A DNA stretch of 59,470 nt from Methylobacterium crusticola. GTDB lineage: Bacteria; Pseudomonadota; Alphaproteobacteria; Rhizobiales; Beijerinckiaceae. Made by a program: the position numbers and the translations under genes. The stretch is from positions 19,904-79,373 of the forward strand of contig NZ_KZ984610.1 in NCBI RefSeq assembly GCF_003574465.1, read 5' to 3'. Under the pieces are notes generated by a model. The model was not told where the DNA came from. It worked only from the letters and a program-made list of their open reading frames with translations, and made no database searches. Of this stretch, positions 45,029 through 53,808 are shown piece after piece; the stretch's first letter is position 1, and each line of letters begins with the position of its first letter.

Positions 45029-47977
45029 ATGGACGGGGCAGGATCGGCGGAGCGGAGCGGTGGCGTGCCGGTCGGGCTCAGGCGCCGCGCGCTCGCCCGT
45101 GTCGCCAGCAACGACACGGAGGCCGGCGACGCCGCGGGCGGCCTCGACCGCAGCCTGTTCCGGTACATCTGGCGCCACTCCAAGCGCGACCAGATCCTGA
45201 TCTGCAGCGTCGTGCTGGCGTCCCTGCCGCTCTACTTCGCCTCCCTCGACCTGCCGCGCCGCATCGTCAACGAGGCGATCCAGGGTCACGCCTTCGAGCA
45301 CGGCCGCCCCACCGCCAAGTTCCTGGTGCTGCGCCTGCAGATGCCCGACTGGTTCGGCGGCGAGCGCGCGCTGTTCGACGGCTTCGACGTCGACCGCTTC
45401 GAGCTGCTGTTCGGCCTGTCGTCGATGTTCCTGCTCCTGGTGCTGATCAACGGCGCCTTCAAGTACTGGATCAACGTGGCCAAGGGGGCGCTCGGCGAGC
45501 GCATGCTGCGGCGCCTGCGCTTCCAGCTGTTCTCGCTGATCCTGCGCTTCTCGCCGGAATCGATCCGGCAGACGAAGGCGTCGGAGCTCGCCACCATCAT
45601 CCGCGACGAGGTCGAGCCCGTCGGCGGCTTCATCGGCGACGCGTTCATCCTGCCGGCCTTCCTGGGCACGCAGGCCGCCACCGCGATGACGTTCATCCTG
45701 ATCCAGAACGTCTGGCTCGGCCTCCTGGCGGCGGGCGTGGTGGGAGTGCAGTTCGTGGTGATCCCGCGCCTGCGCCGCGAGCTCCTGCGGCTCGGGCGCC
45801 AGCGCCAGCTCGCCTCGCGGCGCCTCGCCGGGCGGGTCGGCGAGGTCGTGGACGGCATCGAGGCCGTGCACGCCACCGGCGGCGAGACCTGGGAGCGGGC
45901 CGAGATCGGCCAGCGCCTGTTCGGGCTCTTCGACCTGCGCCTGCGCATCTACCGGCGCAAGTTCATGGTCAAGTTCCTGAACAACCTGCTCGCCCAGATG
46001 ACGCCGTTCCTGTTCTACTGCATCGGCGGCTACTTCGCCCTGAAGGGGCAGCTCAGCATCGGCCAGCTCGTGGCGGTGATCGCCGCCTACCGCGACCTGC
46101 CGCCGCCCTTGAAGGAGCTGATCGACTGGGACCAGCAGCGCCTCGACGTGCAGGTCAAGTACGAGCAGGTGCTCCAGCAGTTCCTGCCCGAGCGGCTCAT
46201 CGGCCCCGACGAGCCCGGCCTCGACGCCCCCCTGTGCGGGCCGCTCTCCGTCGAGGCGCTCGCCCTGCGCGAGACCCACGGCCCGGTCCTCGAAGGCACC
46301 TCGCTCGAGGTCGTGCTGCCGGCGCGCCTCGCCGTCGTGAGCGACGGCGGGCCGGCGGCGAGCGCCTTCGTGCGCATCCTCGCGGGCCGGGTCAGGCCGT
46401 CGGGCGGGCGGGTCCGGATCGACGACCACGACGTCTCGGAGTGGAGCAGCGCGGCGCTCACCCGGCGCATCGCCTACGCGAGCCTCGAGCCGGTGCTGTT
46501 CCCGGGCTCGTTGCGCGACAACGTCCTGTACGGCCTCACCCGGCCGCCGGCCGGCCGCGACGACCAGGCCACGACCAGCGACGCCGAGGAGGCCCGCCGC
46601 GTCGCCGAGGCGCACCGCACCGGCAACCCGGTCGATCCCTTCCACGCCGACTGGATCGACTACGACCGGGCTGGCGTCGCCGACGCCGAGGCGCTCGACG
46701 CCCTGGTGATCGACTGGCTCGACCAGATCGGCATGGGCGACGAGGTCTACCGCTTCGGCCTGCTCGGCCGGGTCGATCCCGACCGCCACCCCGACCTCGC
46801 CGCGCGCCTGATCGAGGCCCGCGCCAAGCTGCGCGAGCGCCTCGCCGCGGAGGGCCGCGCGCACCTCGTCGAGCCGTTCGATCCCGCGCGCTACAACCGG
46901 CAGGCCACGGTGGCCGAGAACCTCCTGTTCGGCGTCCCGACCATCCCGGCCCTGACCGGGCGGGCCCTCGCCGAGCACCCGGTGGTGCGCCTGGTGCTCG
47001 ACCGGGCCGACCTCACGGCCGCCCTCGTCACCATGGGCGAGCGCATCGCCGAGACCATGCTGGAGATCTTCCGCGGCCTGCCGCCCGGGCACCCGCTGTT
47101 CGAGCAGTTCTCCTTCCTGGCGGCCGACGAGCTGCCGGAATACGAGGCCATCCTGGCCCGCCGCACCGCCACCGAGGCCTCCATCGCCCGCCACAGCGGC
47201 TCGTGGCTGAACCGCGCGCGCCGGCGCTGGATCGGGCTCGGCCGCTACGGCCGCGCCGACGAGACCCGGCTCATCGCCCTGCCCCTCGCCTACATCGAGC
47301 CGCGCCACCGCCTCGGCCTCATCGACGACGATTTCCGCGAGCGCGCCGTCACGGCGCGCGCCCAGCTGCACGCGGCGCTCGACGCGGCCGAGGAGGGGGG
47401 CGTCGACTTCTACGACCCCGATCAGGTCTGCGCCGCCGCGCCGCTGCGCGACAACCTGCTGTTCGGGCGCATCAACCAGTCGGTGGCCGACGCCGTCGGG
47501 GCGGTGACGGCCACCGGCACCGCCCTCGTGGAGGAGCTCCACCTCGTGCCGGCCATCATGCGGGTCGGCCTCGACCACCAGGTCGGGCCCGCCGGGCGCT
47601 TCCTCTCCGGCGGCCAGCGCGCGGCCGTGAGCCTGGTGCGGGCCCTGGTGCGGCGCCCGGACCTCCTCGTGCTCGACGGGGCGCTGACGCCCCTCGGCGA
47701 GAACCGGGCCCGCACCGTGCTGACGCTGCTGCTGGAGCGGTTCGGGCAGCAGAACAGCCTCGTGGTGGTGCTGCCGAACGACCGGCTCGCCCCCAGGTTC
47801 GACGACGTGCTGCGCGCCTCGGGCACGCGGATCGAGCCCGGGCCCGGGATGGGGACGGGAGAGACGCCGCCGGGGGCTGGCGCCGCGCCCGCGGCTGCGG
47901 CAGTCTCGGCACCCGCCGAGGAGGACGCGGAGGGCGCGTCGGCGACCGCCGATCGGGGTGTGAGGCATGACGCTTGA
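45029..47977 (+). CDS. ABC-exporter-like protein with degenerate, enlarged nucleotide-binding domain
   Basis: This 982-aa protein begins with an exporter-type membrane domain (about 40-385). The nucleotide-binding domain (about 405-935) is abnormal. The Walker A position reads SDGGPAASA (438-446) with no lysine. The signature LSGGQ (859-863) is intact. Walker B is LLVLDG (879-884) with Gly in place of the catalytic Glu, and the switch His position reads N. Between the first Q-loop-like region (485-501) and the signature lies an insert of about 300 residues. The xxxN(V/L)L(Y/F)G motif that normally occurs once appears three times (around 498, 630 and 809). It overlaps the downstream cyclic-nucleotide-binding gene by 11 bases. 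ATP hydrolysis by the canonical mechanism seems unlikely. Confidence 0.85.
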   Translation: MDGAGSAERSGGVPVGLRRRALARVASNDTEAGDAAGGLDRSLFRYIWRHSKRDQILICSVVLASLPLYFASLDLPRRIVNEAIQGHAFEHGRPTAKFLVLRLQMPDWFGGERALFDGFDVDRFELLFGLSSMFLLLVLINGAFKYWINVAKGALGERMLRRLRFQLFSLILRFSPESIRQTKASELATIIRDEVEPVGGFIGDAFILPAFLGTQAATAMTFILIQNVWLGLLAAGVVGVQFVVIPRLRRELLRLGRQRQLASRRLAGRVGEVVDGIEAVHATGGETWERAEIGQRLFGLFDLRLRIYRRKFMVKFLNNLLAQMTPFLFYCIGGYFALKGQLSIGQLVAVIAAYRDLPPPLKELIDWDQQRLDVQVKYEQVLQQFLPERLIGPDEPGLDAPLCGPLSVEALALRETHGPVLEGTSLEVVLPARLAVVSDGGPAASAFVRILAGRVRPSGGRVRIDDHDVSEWSSAALTRRIAYASLEPVLFPGSLRDNVLYGLTRPPAGRDDQATTSDAEEARRVAEAHRTGNPVDPFHADWIDYDRAGVADAEALDALVIDWLDQIGMGDEVYRFGLLGRVDPDRHPDLAARLIEARAKLRERLAAEGRAHLVEPFDPARYNRQATVAENLLFGVPTIPALTGRALAEHPVVRLVLDRADLTAALVTMGERIAETMLEIFRGLPPGHPLFEQFSFLAADELPEYEAILARRTATEASIARHSGSWLNRARRRWIGLGRYGRADETRLIALPLAYIEPRHRLGLIDDDFRERAVTARAQLHAALDAAEEGGVDFYDPDQVCAAAPLRDNLLFGRINQSVADAVGAVTATGTALVEELHLVPAIMRVGLDHQVGPAGRFLSGGQRAAVSLVRALVRRPDLLVLDGALTPLGENRARTVLTLLLERFGQQNSLVVVLPNDRLAPRFDDVLRASGTRIEPGPGMGTGETPPGAGAAPAAAAVSAPAEEDAEGASATADRGVRHDA

Positions 47978-48413
47978 GACCGAGGTGCAGTCGCTGCGCC
48001 AAGTCCCGATGTTCCGCGAGGTCGACTCGGCCCGCCTGAAGCTGCTCGCCTTCACGAGCGAGCGGGTGCACTTCTCGGCCGACCAGAGGTTCTTCGACCG
48101 GGGCGACGCCGCCGACGCCGCCTACCTGATCCTGGAGGGGCAGGCGGCCGTCACCCTGGAGGGCGCGCAGGGGCCGATCCGGCTCGCCGTGCTCGGGGCC
48201 AACGCGCTCGTCGGCGAGATGGGCATCCTGGCCGACCAGCCGCGCTCCGCCACCGTCACGGCGGTGGTGCCGACCACGGCCCTGCGCATCGACCGGCGGG
48301 TCTTCCTCGAGCTGCTGAGCCAGTTCCCGCAGATCGCCATCGCGGTGATGCGCGAGCTGGCCCACCGGCTGGAGCTCACCAACCAGCAGCTCGCCCAGGT
48401 GCAGGCCCGCTAG
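47967..48413 (+). CDS. Stand-alone cyclic nucleotide-binding domain protein
   Basis: This 148-aa protein is a single Crp/PKA-type cNMP-binding beta-barrel: FREVDSARLKLLAF, then the FDRGDAADAAYLILEG turn (about 44-59) and the phosphate-binding cassette GEMGILADQPRSATVTA (about 83-99) with the Glu and Arg that grip the cyclic phosphate. No helix-turn-helix follows, so it is not a transcription factor. It ends with a helix (ELAHRLELTNQQLAQVQAR). The start lies inside the 3' end of the ABC-like gene, which implies translational coupling and a joint function, perhaps nucleotide-dependent control of that protein. Confidence 0.88.
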   Translation: MTLETEVQSLRQVPMFREVDSARLKLLAFTSERVHFSADQRFFDRGDAADAAYLILEGQAAVTLEGAQGPIRLAVLGANALVGEMGILADQPRSATVTAVVPTTALRIDRRVFLELLSQFPQIAIAVMRELAHRLELTNQQLAQVQAR

Positions 48414-48435
48414 CGCGCCCGGGCGCGCTAGCGGG
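48406..48435 (+). terminator. 30-bp perfect palindrome spanning a stop codon
   Basis: CCCGCTAGCGCGCCC (48406-48420) is followed directly by its exact reverse complement (48421-48435). The TAG stop of the cNMP-binding protein gene is inside the left arm. With no loop the hairpin would need to open a few central pairs. It probably ends the ABC/cNMP transcript. Confidence 0.6.
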
Positions 48436-48496
48436 AACGGGTGCGCCGGAGGGCGCGGCCGGCGACACGTCGCTCGACAAGATGAGGGGAAACGCC

Positions 48497-49258
48497 ATGG
48501 ATCTCGGCGCCGGGCTGAAGCACCGCCACGTTCTCGTCACCGGGGCCTCCGGCGGGCTCGGCGAGCACTTCGCGCGGCTCTGCGCCGCCTGCGGCGCCGC
48601 CGTGACGGTGGCGGCGCGGCGCAAGGAGCGGCTCGACAGCCTCGTGGCGGACCTCTCCGCGGCGGGCTCGCCCCGGGCGCGGGCCGTCGCCCTCGACGTC
48701 GCCGACCCGGCGTCCGTCGAGGCCGCCTTCGCGGCCCTCGACGCGCTGCCCGACGTCGTCGTGAACAACGCCGGCATCGCCGAGGGCGGCGCGGCCATCG
48801 ACCTTCCCCTCGACCGCTTCGACCGGGTCATCTACACGAACCTGCGCGGCGTCTGGGCGATGTCGACGCAGGCCGCCCGCGCCTGGCGCGACGCGGGCCG
48901 GGGCGGCGTCATCGTCAACGTCGCGTCGATCCTCGGCCTGCGCGTCGCCGGCGGCGTCGGGCCCTACACGATCTCCAAGGCGGCCGTGGTGCAGATGACG
49001 CAGGCGCTCGGCCTCGAATGGGCGCGCTACGGCATCCGGGTCAACGCCCTCGCGCCCGGCTACATCGGCACCGACATCAACCGCGGCTTCTTCGAGACCG
49101 AGCCCGGCCGCGCCATGCTCAAGCGCATCCCGATGCGGCGCCTCGGCCGGCCCGAGGACCTCGACGGGGCCTTCCTGCTCCTGGCCGGGGACGCCTCCGG
49201 CTGGATGACCGGGGCCACCATCCCGGTCGACGGGGGCCACCTCGTCTCGAGCCTCTGA
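48497..49258 (+). CDS. Short-chain dehydrogenase/reductase
   Basis: This 253-aa classical SDR has TGASGGLG (15-22), NNAG (about 90-93), the catalytic Ser in VNVASI and Y157/K161 in YTISK, and the C-terminal IPVDGGHL typical of FabG-like enzymes. The start at 48497 has a GAGGGG ribosome-binding site seven bases upstream; an ATG at 48482 lies before that site. The basic A-R-R-K after strand two suggests NADP. The substrate is unknown. It is separated from the ABC/cNMP unit by a palindromic terminator. Confidence 0.9.
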   Translation: MDLGAGLKHRHVLVTGASGGLGEHFARLCAACGAAVTVAARRKERLDSLVADLSAAGSPRARAVALDVADPASVEAAFAALDALPDVVVNNAGIAEGGAAIDLPLDRFDRVIYTNLRGVWAMSTQAARAWRDAGRGGVIVNVASILGLRVAGGVGPYTISKAAVVQMTQALGLEWARYGIRVNALAPGYIGTDINRGFFETEPGRAMLKRIPMRRLGRPEDLDGAFLLLAGDASGWMTGATIPVDGGHLVSSL

Positions 49259-49276
49259 CGGACGGCGCCCCGCCCT

Positions 49277-50593
49277 TCAGTTGGTCAGTCGCACCTGCGA
49301 GAAGGTGGTGAAGATCCTCTGCATCGCCTCGCCGAAGGACCGGCTCTTCGAGGCGTTGATGTAGAGGCCGGCGCTGGCGCAGGCGGTGAGCTGCCCCGGG
49401 ATGTCGTCGGCCCGCGTGCCCGGGCCGCCGATCTGGCTCGGCTGGCCGAGCGTGGCGTTGTAGCCCCAGTCCGAGGGCAGCGGCAGGTAGGGCGTGTGGA
49501 GCACGCCGACCGAGACCCCCTGCTTCGTGGTCGGGTTCACGGCCTTGAGGGTGGCGCAGTAGGACGGGTCGAACGGCGCGACCCACCAGCGCATCCAGGA
49601 TTGCCGCGTCCAGGACCGGCCCGGATCGGCCGCGCCGTCGGTCGCGATGATCACCAGCTTCCTGGGCGCCGTCACGCCGTCGCCGCCGGCGCCGACCAGC
49701 GGGATGAACTGGTTCATGGTCTGGCCCCACAGCGTCGCGCCGTCGGTCTCCCCCGACGCGCTCGGCGTCTGCGGCAGGTTGGTGCGCACCTGCGCGAGGT
49801 TGCTGGTCATCTCCAGCACCCGGGTCAGGTTCGTGCTGAAGGCGTAGATCGAGACCCGCACGCGCTTGGAGGTCGCCGCCTGGGCTTGGAGCCAGGTCAC
49901 GAAGTCGGTGATGCCCTTGTTCACCTCCTGCAACCTGAGCGTGATGCCGTTGGCCTTCGCCCATTGGTAGCTGTCCAGGCTCGTCCCCTTCACGGGACTG
50001 CCGTCGTGACACGCGAAGGCGCATCCGAGATTCGCGTTCAAGGCGTCGATGTCGGCCTTCGTCGCCCCGATCGCCATCGAGCCCGAGACGTCGATCAGGA
50101 GGTAGATGTCGACGAAAGGGGAGAGATCGAGGCTCGCGCTCGCGCGCCCGCTGATCGGCACCTGCGGGATGCTGGCGAGGCCGAGGAGCGTGGTCTTCGT
50201 CGCGGCCTGGAAGCTGCCCACGACCCCGACGGCGCGCCCGTTGATCGTCACCTCGAGCTGGAGCCGGGGCGAGGCCGCGGAGAGCGGAAAGGCGTTGAAC
50301 ATCTTCGTGCCGGCGTCGAGGCCGGCCTGCCTCGCCTGGACGTCGCTCGCGCCCCGGGCGTCGGCCGCCTTCACGGCCTGCGCGGCGGCCAGGACCGCCG
50401 CGTCGAGGGCGGCGCTGAGCGTGCTGTGGTCGTTGCGCGAGCGCCCGAAATCGACCGCCGTGCCGATGAGCCCCAGGATCACGCTCGCCGTGAGTGCAAA
50501 CAGCACGCCGACGCCGCCGCCCACATGGGCCGGCCACCCGCGCCCCGCCCCCGCGAGCCGCCGCAAGGTCACCCGTAATCGTAGCCTGGTCAT
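49277..50593 (-). CDS. TadG-like protein with von Willebrand factor A domain
   Basis: This 438-aa protein has an N-terminal membrane helix (about 26-47) in the TadE/TadG style (GVGVLFALTASVILGLIGTAVDFGR, in part) and a large periplasmic part. That part contains a VWA domain whose MIDAS motif is D168-V-S-G-S, followed by the conserved ATDG near residue 320. Two cysteines in GCAFACHDG and others near the C-terminus may form disulfides. Such proteins belong to, or resemble, Tad pilus assembly factors, but no other tad gene is adjacent. The start may alternatively be at 50638; neither has a good ribosome-binding site. Confidence 0.8.
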   Translation of the reverse strand: MTRLRLRVTLRRLAGAGRGWPAHVGGGVGVLFALTASVILGLIGTAVDFGRSRNDHSTLSAALDAAVLAAAQAVKAADARGASDVQARQAGLDAGTKMFNAFPLSAASPRLQLEVTINGRAVGVVGSFQAATKTTLLGLASIPQVPISGRASASLDLSPFVDIYLLIDVSGSMAIGATKADIDALNANLGCAFACHDGSPVKGTSLDSYQWAKANGITLRLQEVNKGITDFVTWLQAQAATSKRVRVSIYAFSTNLTRVLEMTSNLAQVRTNLPQTPSASGETDGATLWGQTMNQFIPLVGAGGDGVTAPRKLVIIATDGAADPGRSWTRQSWMRWWVAPFDPSYCATLKAVNPTTKQGVSVGVLHTPYLPLPSDWGYNATLGQPSQIGGPGTRADDIPGQLTACASAGLYINASKSRSFGEAMQRIFTTFSQVRLTN

Positions 50594-50740
50594 CGTCCGC
50601 GTCACCCGTTGCGTGCCGCCAGGGTGACGCAGAGTCATGTGAGATGCGTAAACGCGAACGGCGACGGACGCGGCTTCCCGGCCGGTCGATCCGGGCGACG
50701 ACCGTCCGGCCGGAAGCCGCGAGGGCTCGCGGGCGGGCCT

Positions 50741-51184
50741 TCAGGGCGTCGGGTAGGTGATGAACTCCATCAGGGACCCGTCCGGATCCCGGAAATACAC
50801 GCTGACGCCCTCGCCCACGGCGCCCTGGCGGGTCACGGGGCCGAGCTCGACCGGCACGCCGTGGCGCTCGAGATGCGCCATCGCCTCCTCGATCGGGCCG
50901 GGCCAGCGGAAGCAGAGGTCGCTGCCGCCCGGCATCACCGGCAGGCCGGCGCGGGGCTCGCCGATCTGGCCGGGCCCGTGGCAGTTCAGCTGCACGCCGC
51001 CGAACCGGTACGCGTAGCCCCGGCCGACCGGGACGGGCTCGGCCCCGAGCACGTCGCGGTAGAAGGCGGTGGAGCGCTCCCAGTCGGAGACGTGGATGAC
51101 GCAGTGGTCGAGGTGGATCGCCGGGCGCAGGTCCGCGCCCGGCCCCTCGGCCGCGAGGTCTGGGAGGGTCTCGGTCTCGGGCAT
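50741..51184 (-). CDS. VOC-family (glyoxalase/dioxygenase superfamily) protein
   Basis: This 147-aa protein has two beta-alpha-beta-beta-beta modules with putative metal ligands at H27 (LDHCVIHVSD), H69 (QLNCHGPG) and E140 (GSLMEFITYP). The pattern resembles small VOC proteins annotated as virulence or biphenyl-dioxygenase-like. The metal and substrate are unknown. It is monocistronic, between the TadG-like gene and the FAH-family gene, with a terminator hairpin upstream at 51242-51268. Confidence 0.85.
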   Translation of the reverse strand: MPETETLPDLAAEGPGADLRPAIHLDHCVIHVSDWERSTAFYRDVLGAEPVPVGRGYAYRFGGVQLNCHGPGQIGEPRAGLPVMPGGSDLCFRWPGPIEEAMAHLERHGVPVELGPVTRQGAVGEGVSVYFRDPDGSLMEFITYPTP

Positions 51185-51241
51185 CGGCTGAACCCTCCCG
51201 GCGCCGGCGCGCCCGCATCGCCACTGGTGATAGAGCCGTTT

Positions 51242-51268
51242 GCGACGAAGCGGAAACCGCTTCGTCGC
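51242..51268 (-). terminator. Terminator hairpin downstream of the FAH-family gene
   Basis: GCGACGAAGCGG (51242-51253) pairs perfectly with CCGCTTCGTCGC (51257-51268) around an AAA/TTT loop. It lies 50 bases beyond the stop of the minus-strand gene at 51318. Confidence 0.75.
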
Positions 51269-51317
51269 GGAATCCGCGACCCGGCGGGGGCTCCGGCCCG
51301 GCCGGGGCAGCGGCCTC

Positions 51318-52319
51318 TCAGCCCGCGACGTCGTGCTCGATCGCCCCGAAGAGCGAGTGCCCGGCCGCGTCCTTCGCCTCGATGCGGATCCGGTCGCCCG
51401 CCGTCAGGTAGGGGGTCTTGGCCCAGCCGGTGCGCAGCACCTCGGCGGCGCGAGCCTCGGCGAGGCAGGCGTAGCCGACGCCGCCCTCCGCGGCCGGGCG
51501 GCCGGGGCCGCCGTCGATGCCCCGGTTCGAGACCGGCCCGGCGCTCACCAGGGTCCCGGCCCCGAGGGGGTGGTGGCGGGCGGCCCGCGCCACGAGGTCG
51601 ACGAGGCCGTGGCCGAGATCCGAGCCGGCCTCGGGGCAGCCGAGCTTCTGGCCGTTGCGCGTGACGAGGAGGGGGCGCTGCATCATCCCGTCGCGCCAGG
51701 AGGGCGCGAGCTCGTCCGGCGTCACCGCCACCGGCGCGAAGCTCGCCGCCAGGCCCGGCGCCAGGGCGCCGGCGAGGTCGAGGCCGTCCGCGGGCAGGCG
51801 GTCGCGGCGGATCACCTCGGCCACGAGGGTCACGAGGCAGACGGCGCGCTCCGCCTCGGCGGCGTCGGCGCCCTGCCCGACGTCGCGGGTGATCGCCGCG
51901 AGGCCGGCCGCGAGGTCGAGCGAGGCCGCCGGGTCGGCCGCCGGGATCGGGTCGCGCGGCCCCAGGAACCCGTCCGAGACGGCGTGGCGCAGGGGTCCCG
52001 GGTCGGAGGTGGCCGGCGCCTCCGCGCCCTCGGCCTGCCGCAGCAGCGCCCGGTGGCCCGGCCAGGCCGACGCGTGCAGCCGGGCGTAGGCCCGCGGCAG
52101 GGGCGCCGCGCAGGCGTGCTCGTGGAAGCGGAACGACGGCACGGAGCCGATCTCGAGCTGCTCGGCGAGGAGCGCGAGGGCGGGGGCGTAGCGCGGCCAG
52201 TCGTCGAGGGCCTGCTGCAGGGTGGGGACGACGATGAAGGCGTCGGTGGCGCGGGTCAGGTCGCGCGAGACCACGACGAGGCGGCCGTCGCGGCCGTGCT
52301 TGAGGCTGGCGAGCTTCAT
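51318..52319 (-). CDS. Fumarylacetoacetate hydrolase-family protein
   Basis: This 333-aa protein has an N-terminal domain (about 1-95) of the FAH_N type and a C-terminal FAH fold. Conserved blocks are visible (DGFLGPRDPIP, EAERAVCLVTLVAEV, LGHGLVDLVARAARHHPLGAGTLVSAGPVSNRG and YLTAGDRIRIEAKDAAGHSLFGAI, each in part). The family hydrolyses or decarboxylates beta-diketo acids in aromatic amino acid degradation. The bigger homologous group is often named FAH or 2-keto-4-pentenoate hydratase-like. The substrate is not determined, and no hmgA or maiA gene is adjacent. Confidence 0.88.
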   Translation of the reverse strand: MKLASLKHGRDGRLVVVSRDLTRATDAFIVVPTLQQALDDWPRYAPALALLAEQLEIGSVPSFRFHEHACAAPLPRAYARLHASAWPGHRALLRQAEGAEAPATSDPGPLRHAVSDGFLGPRDPIPAADPAASLDLAAGLAAITRDVGQGADAAEAERAVCLVTLVAEVIRRDRLPADGLDLAGALAPGLAASFAPVAVTPDELAPSWRDGMMQRPLLVTRNGQKLGCPEAGSDLGHGLVDLVARAARHHPLGAGTLVSAGPVSNRGIDGGPGRPAAEGGVGYACLAEARAAEVLRTGWAKTPYLTAGDRIRIEAKDAAGHSLFGAIEHDVAG

Positions 52320-52422
52320 GGCGTCACTCCCTGGCCCGCCTCGGCGAGGTCGCGGGCTCGTTCCTGGCCCGCATCATGGACCGCCCCGGGCGCGGACGCC
52401 ACGGCCGGGGCGGCGCCCCGCC

Positions 52423-53481
52423 TCAGATCGTGCCGTGGACGAGGCCGTGGATGAAGCCGAGCTTGGCGATGACCGGCGGCGCCAGCACGAAGGGGTAGAG
52501 GTCGCCCTGGCCCATGGCCCGGTTGACGCTGTTCAGGGCGAACACGAAGGGCAGCCAGGCGTTGACGATCTGCTGGATGTCCGCCGCCTCGTAGGGGTCG
52601 AAGTCGATCCGGGCCGCGAGCTCGCCGCCCGCGTCGAGGAGCGGGTTGACCTGCATGCCGAAGGCGCTCGCCATCTCGAGGGTGTCGACGATGTGCAGGT
52701 AGTGCGCCCAGGTCTCGGCGAAGTCCTCCCAGGGATGCGTCGTCGCGTAGGCCGAGACGTAGCTCTCCTGCCAGTTCGGCGGCGTTCCCTCGGCGTAGTG
52801 CCGCTTCAGGGCCTCCTCGTAGTTCAGCGAGTCGTCACCGAACATCGCCCGGCAGGCGTCGAGCCGGCCGGCGTCGCGCACCAGGATGTCCCAGTAATGG
52901 TGCCCGACCTCGTGCCGGAAATGCCCGAGCAGGGTGCGGTAGGGCTCGCCCATGGCCCGGCGGCGCGTCTCGCGCTCGGCGTCGTCGGCCTCCACGAGGG
53001 CGATCGTGACGACGCCGTTGTCGTGCCCCGTCATCACCTTCGGGCCCTCCGCCGGCGGGTCGGCCAGGAAGTTGAAGATCAGGCCGTGCTCGGGGTCCTC
53101 GGCCCGGGTCTTCCGCGGCAGGTTCCAGCGCAGCAGGGTGTAGAACAGCCGGTGCTTGGCGAACTCCATCTCGCGCCAGGCCGCCAGGTAGGCCGGGTTC
53201 GACACGTCCGGGATGATGCCGTTGTGCCGGCAGGCGAGGCAGAAGGCGTCGCCCGAGCCCGGCGGCACGAGCCAGTTGCAGGCATCGTGCACGGCATTCG
53301 CGCAGAAGCGGCTCGGCCGGTCGCGCACCGCGAGGGGCGTCCAGTCGTCACCGCCCGCGGGCTGGAGCGCCGACAGGGTGGCGGTCTCGGGCAGGTAGGC
53401 CAGCCGGTGCCCGCAGCGCTGGCAGGTGCGGTTCTCGAAGTACAGGATGTTGCCGCAGGACTGGCATTGGAAGAGCTTCAT
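52423..53481 (-). CDS. Putative zinc-binding metallopeptidase with N-terminal zinc ribbon
   Basis: This 352-aa protein starts with a zinc-ribbon-like region (C6-C9 and C20-C23, then C60, C68, C81, C84). It has the gluzincin motif H-E-V-G-H (H190, E191, H194) in HFRHEVGHHYWD, with a downstream glutamate region DFAETWAHYLHIVD as third ligand. This is the layout of the uncharacterised Peptidase_Mx (DUF4157-unrelated, PF15887-type) family. No signal peptide is seen, so it is cytoplasmic. A GGAGA ribosome-binding site supports the ATG at 53481. The physiological substrate is unknown. Confidence 0.85.
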   Translation of the reverse strand: MKLFQCQSCGNILYFENRTCQRCGHRLAYLPETATLSALQPAGGDDWTPLAVRDRPSRFCANAVHDACNWLVPPGSGDAFCLACRHNGIIPDVSNPAYLAAWREMEFAKHRLFYTLLRWNLPRKTRAEDPEHGLIFNFLADPPAEGPKVMTGHDNGVVTIALVEADDAERETRRRAMGEPYRTLLGHFRHEVGHHYWDILVRDAGRLDACRAMFGDDSLNYEEALKRHYAEGTPPNWQESYVSAYATTHPWEDFAETWAHYLHIVDTLEMASAFGMQVNPLLDAGGELAARIDFDPYEAADIQQIVNAWLPFVFALNSVNRAMGQGDLYPFVLAPPVIAKLGFIHGLVHGTI

Positions 53482-53740
53482 CGGGGTTCTCCACGGGGCG
53501 GCCCGCGCGATGCATCGAACGTGCAACCGACGACCCGGTTCAGCCCGCTCGCGCGATTTCCTCGCGCCGGGAGCCCGAGGGGCCGGCGGGCGGCGCGGCG
53601 GTGCCATGCGCCGGAGGCACCCGGGTGCCGCGCGCGCCGCCGGGCGCGATGCGGTATGGCTGGTGCGCGGCCCGGGCGGCCGGCGCCCGCCCCCCGGGGG
53701 GCTCGGCCCCCGGGGCCCTTGTATTTCGCGGGCGTTCTGC

Positions 53741-53808
53741 GACAGCGCGCGGGCGCGTCCTCGGACGCCGCCATGGTACTGACAGCGCGCGGGCGCGTCC
53801 TCGGACGC
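53741..53808 (+). repeat. Pair of 28-bp perfect direct repeats
   Basis: GACAGCGCGCGGGCGCGTCC followed by TCGGACGC occurs identically at 53741-53768 and 53781-53808, 40 bases apart. Each copy contains the inverted repeat GCGTCC-TC-GGACGC. In the second copy the stem is longer (see 53788-53815). Confidence 0.9.
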
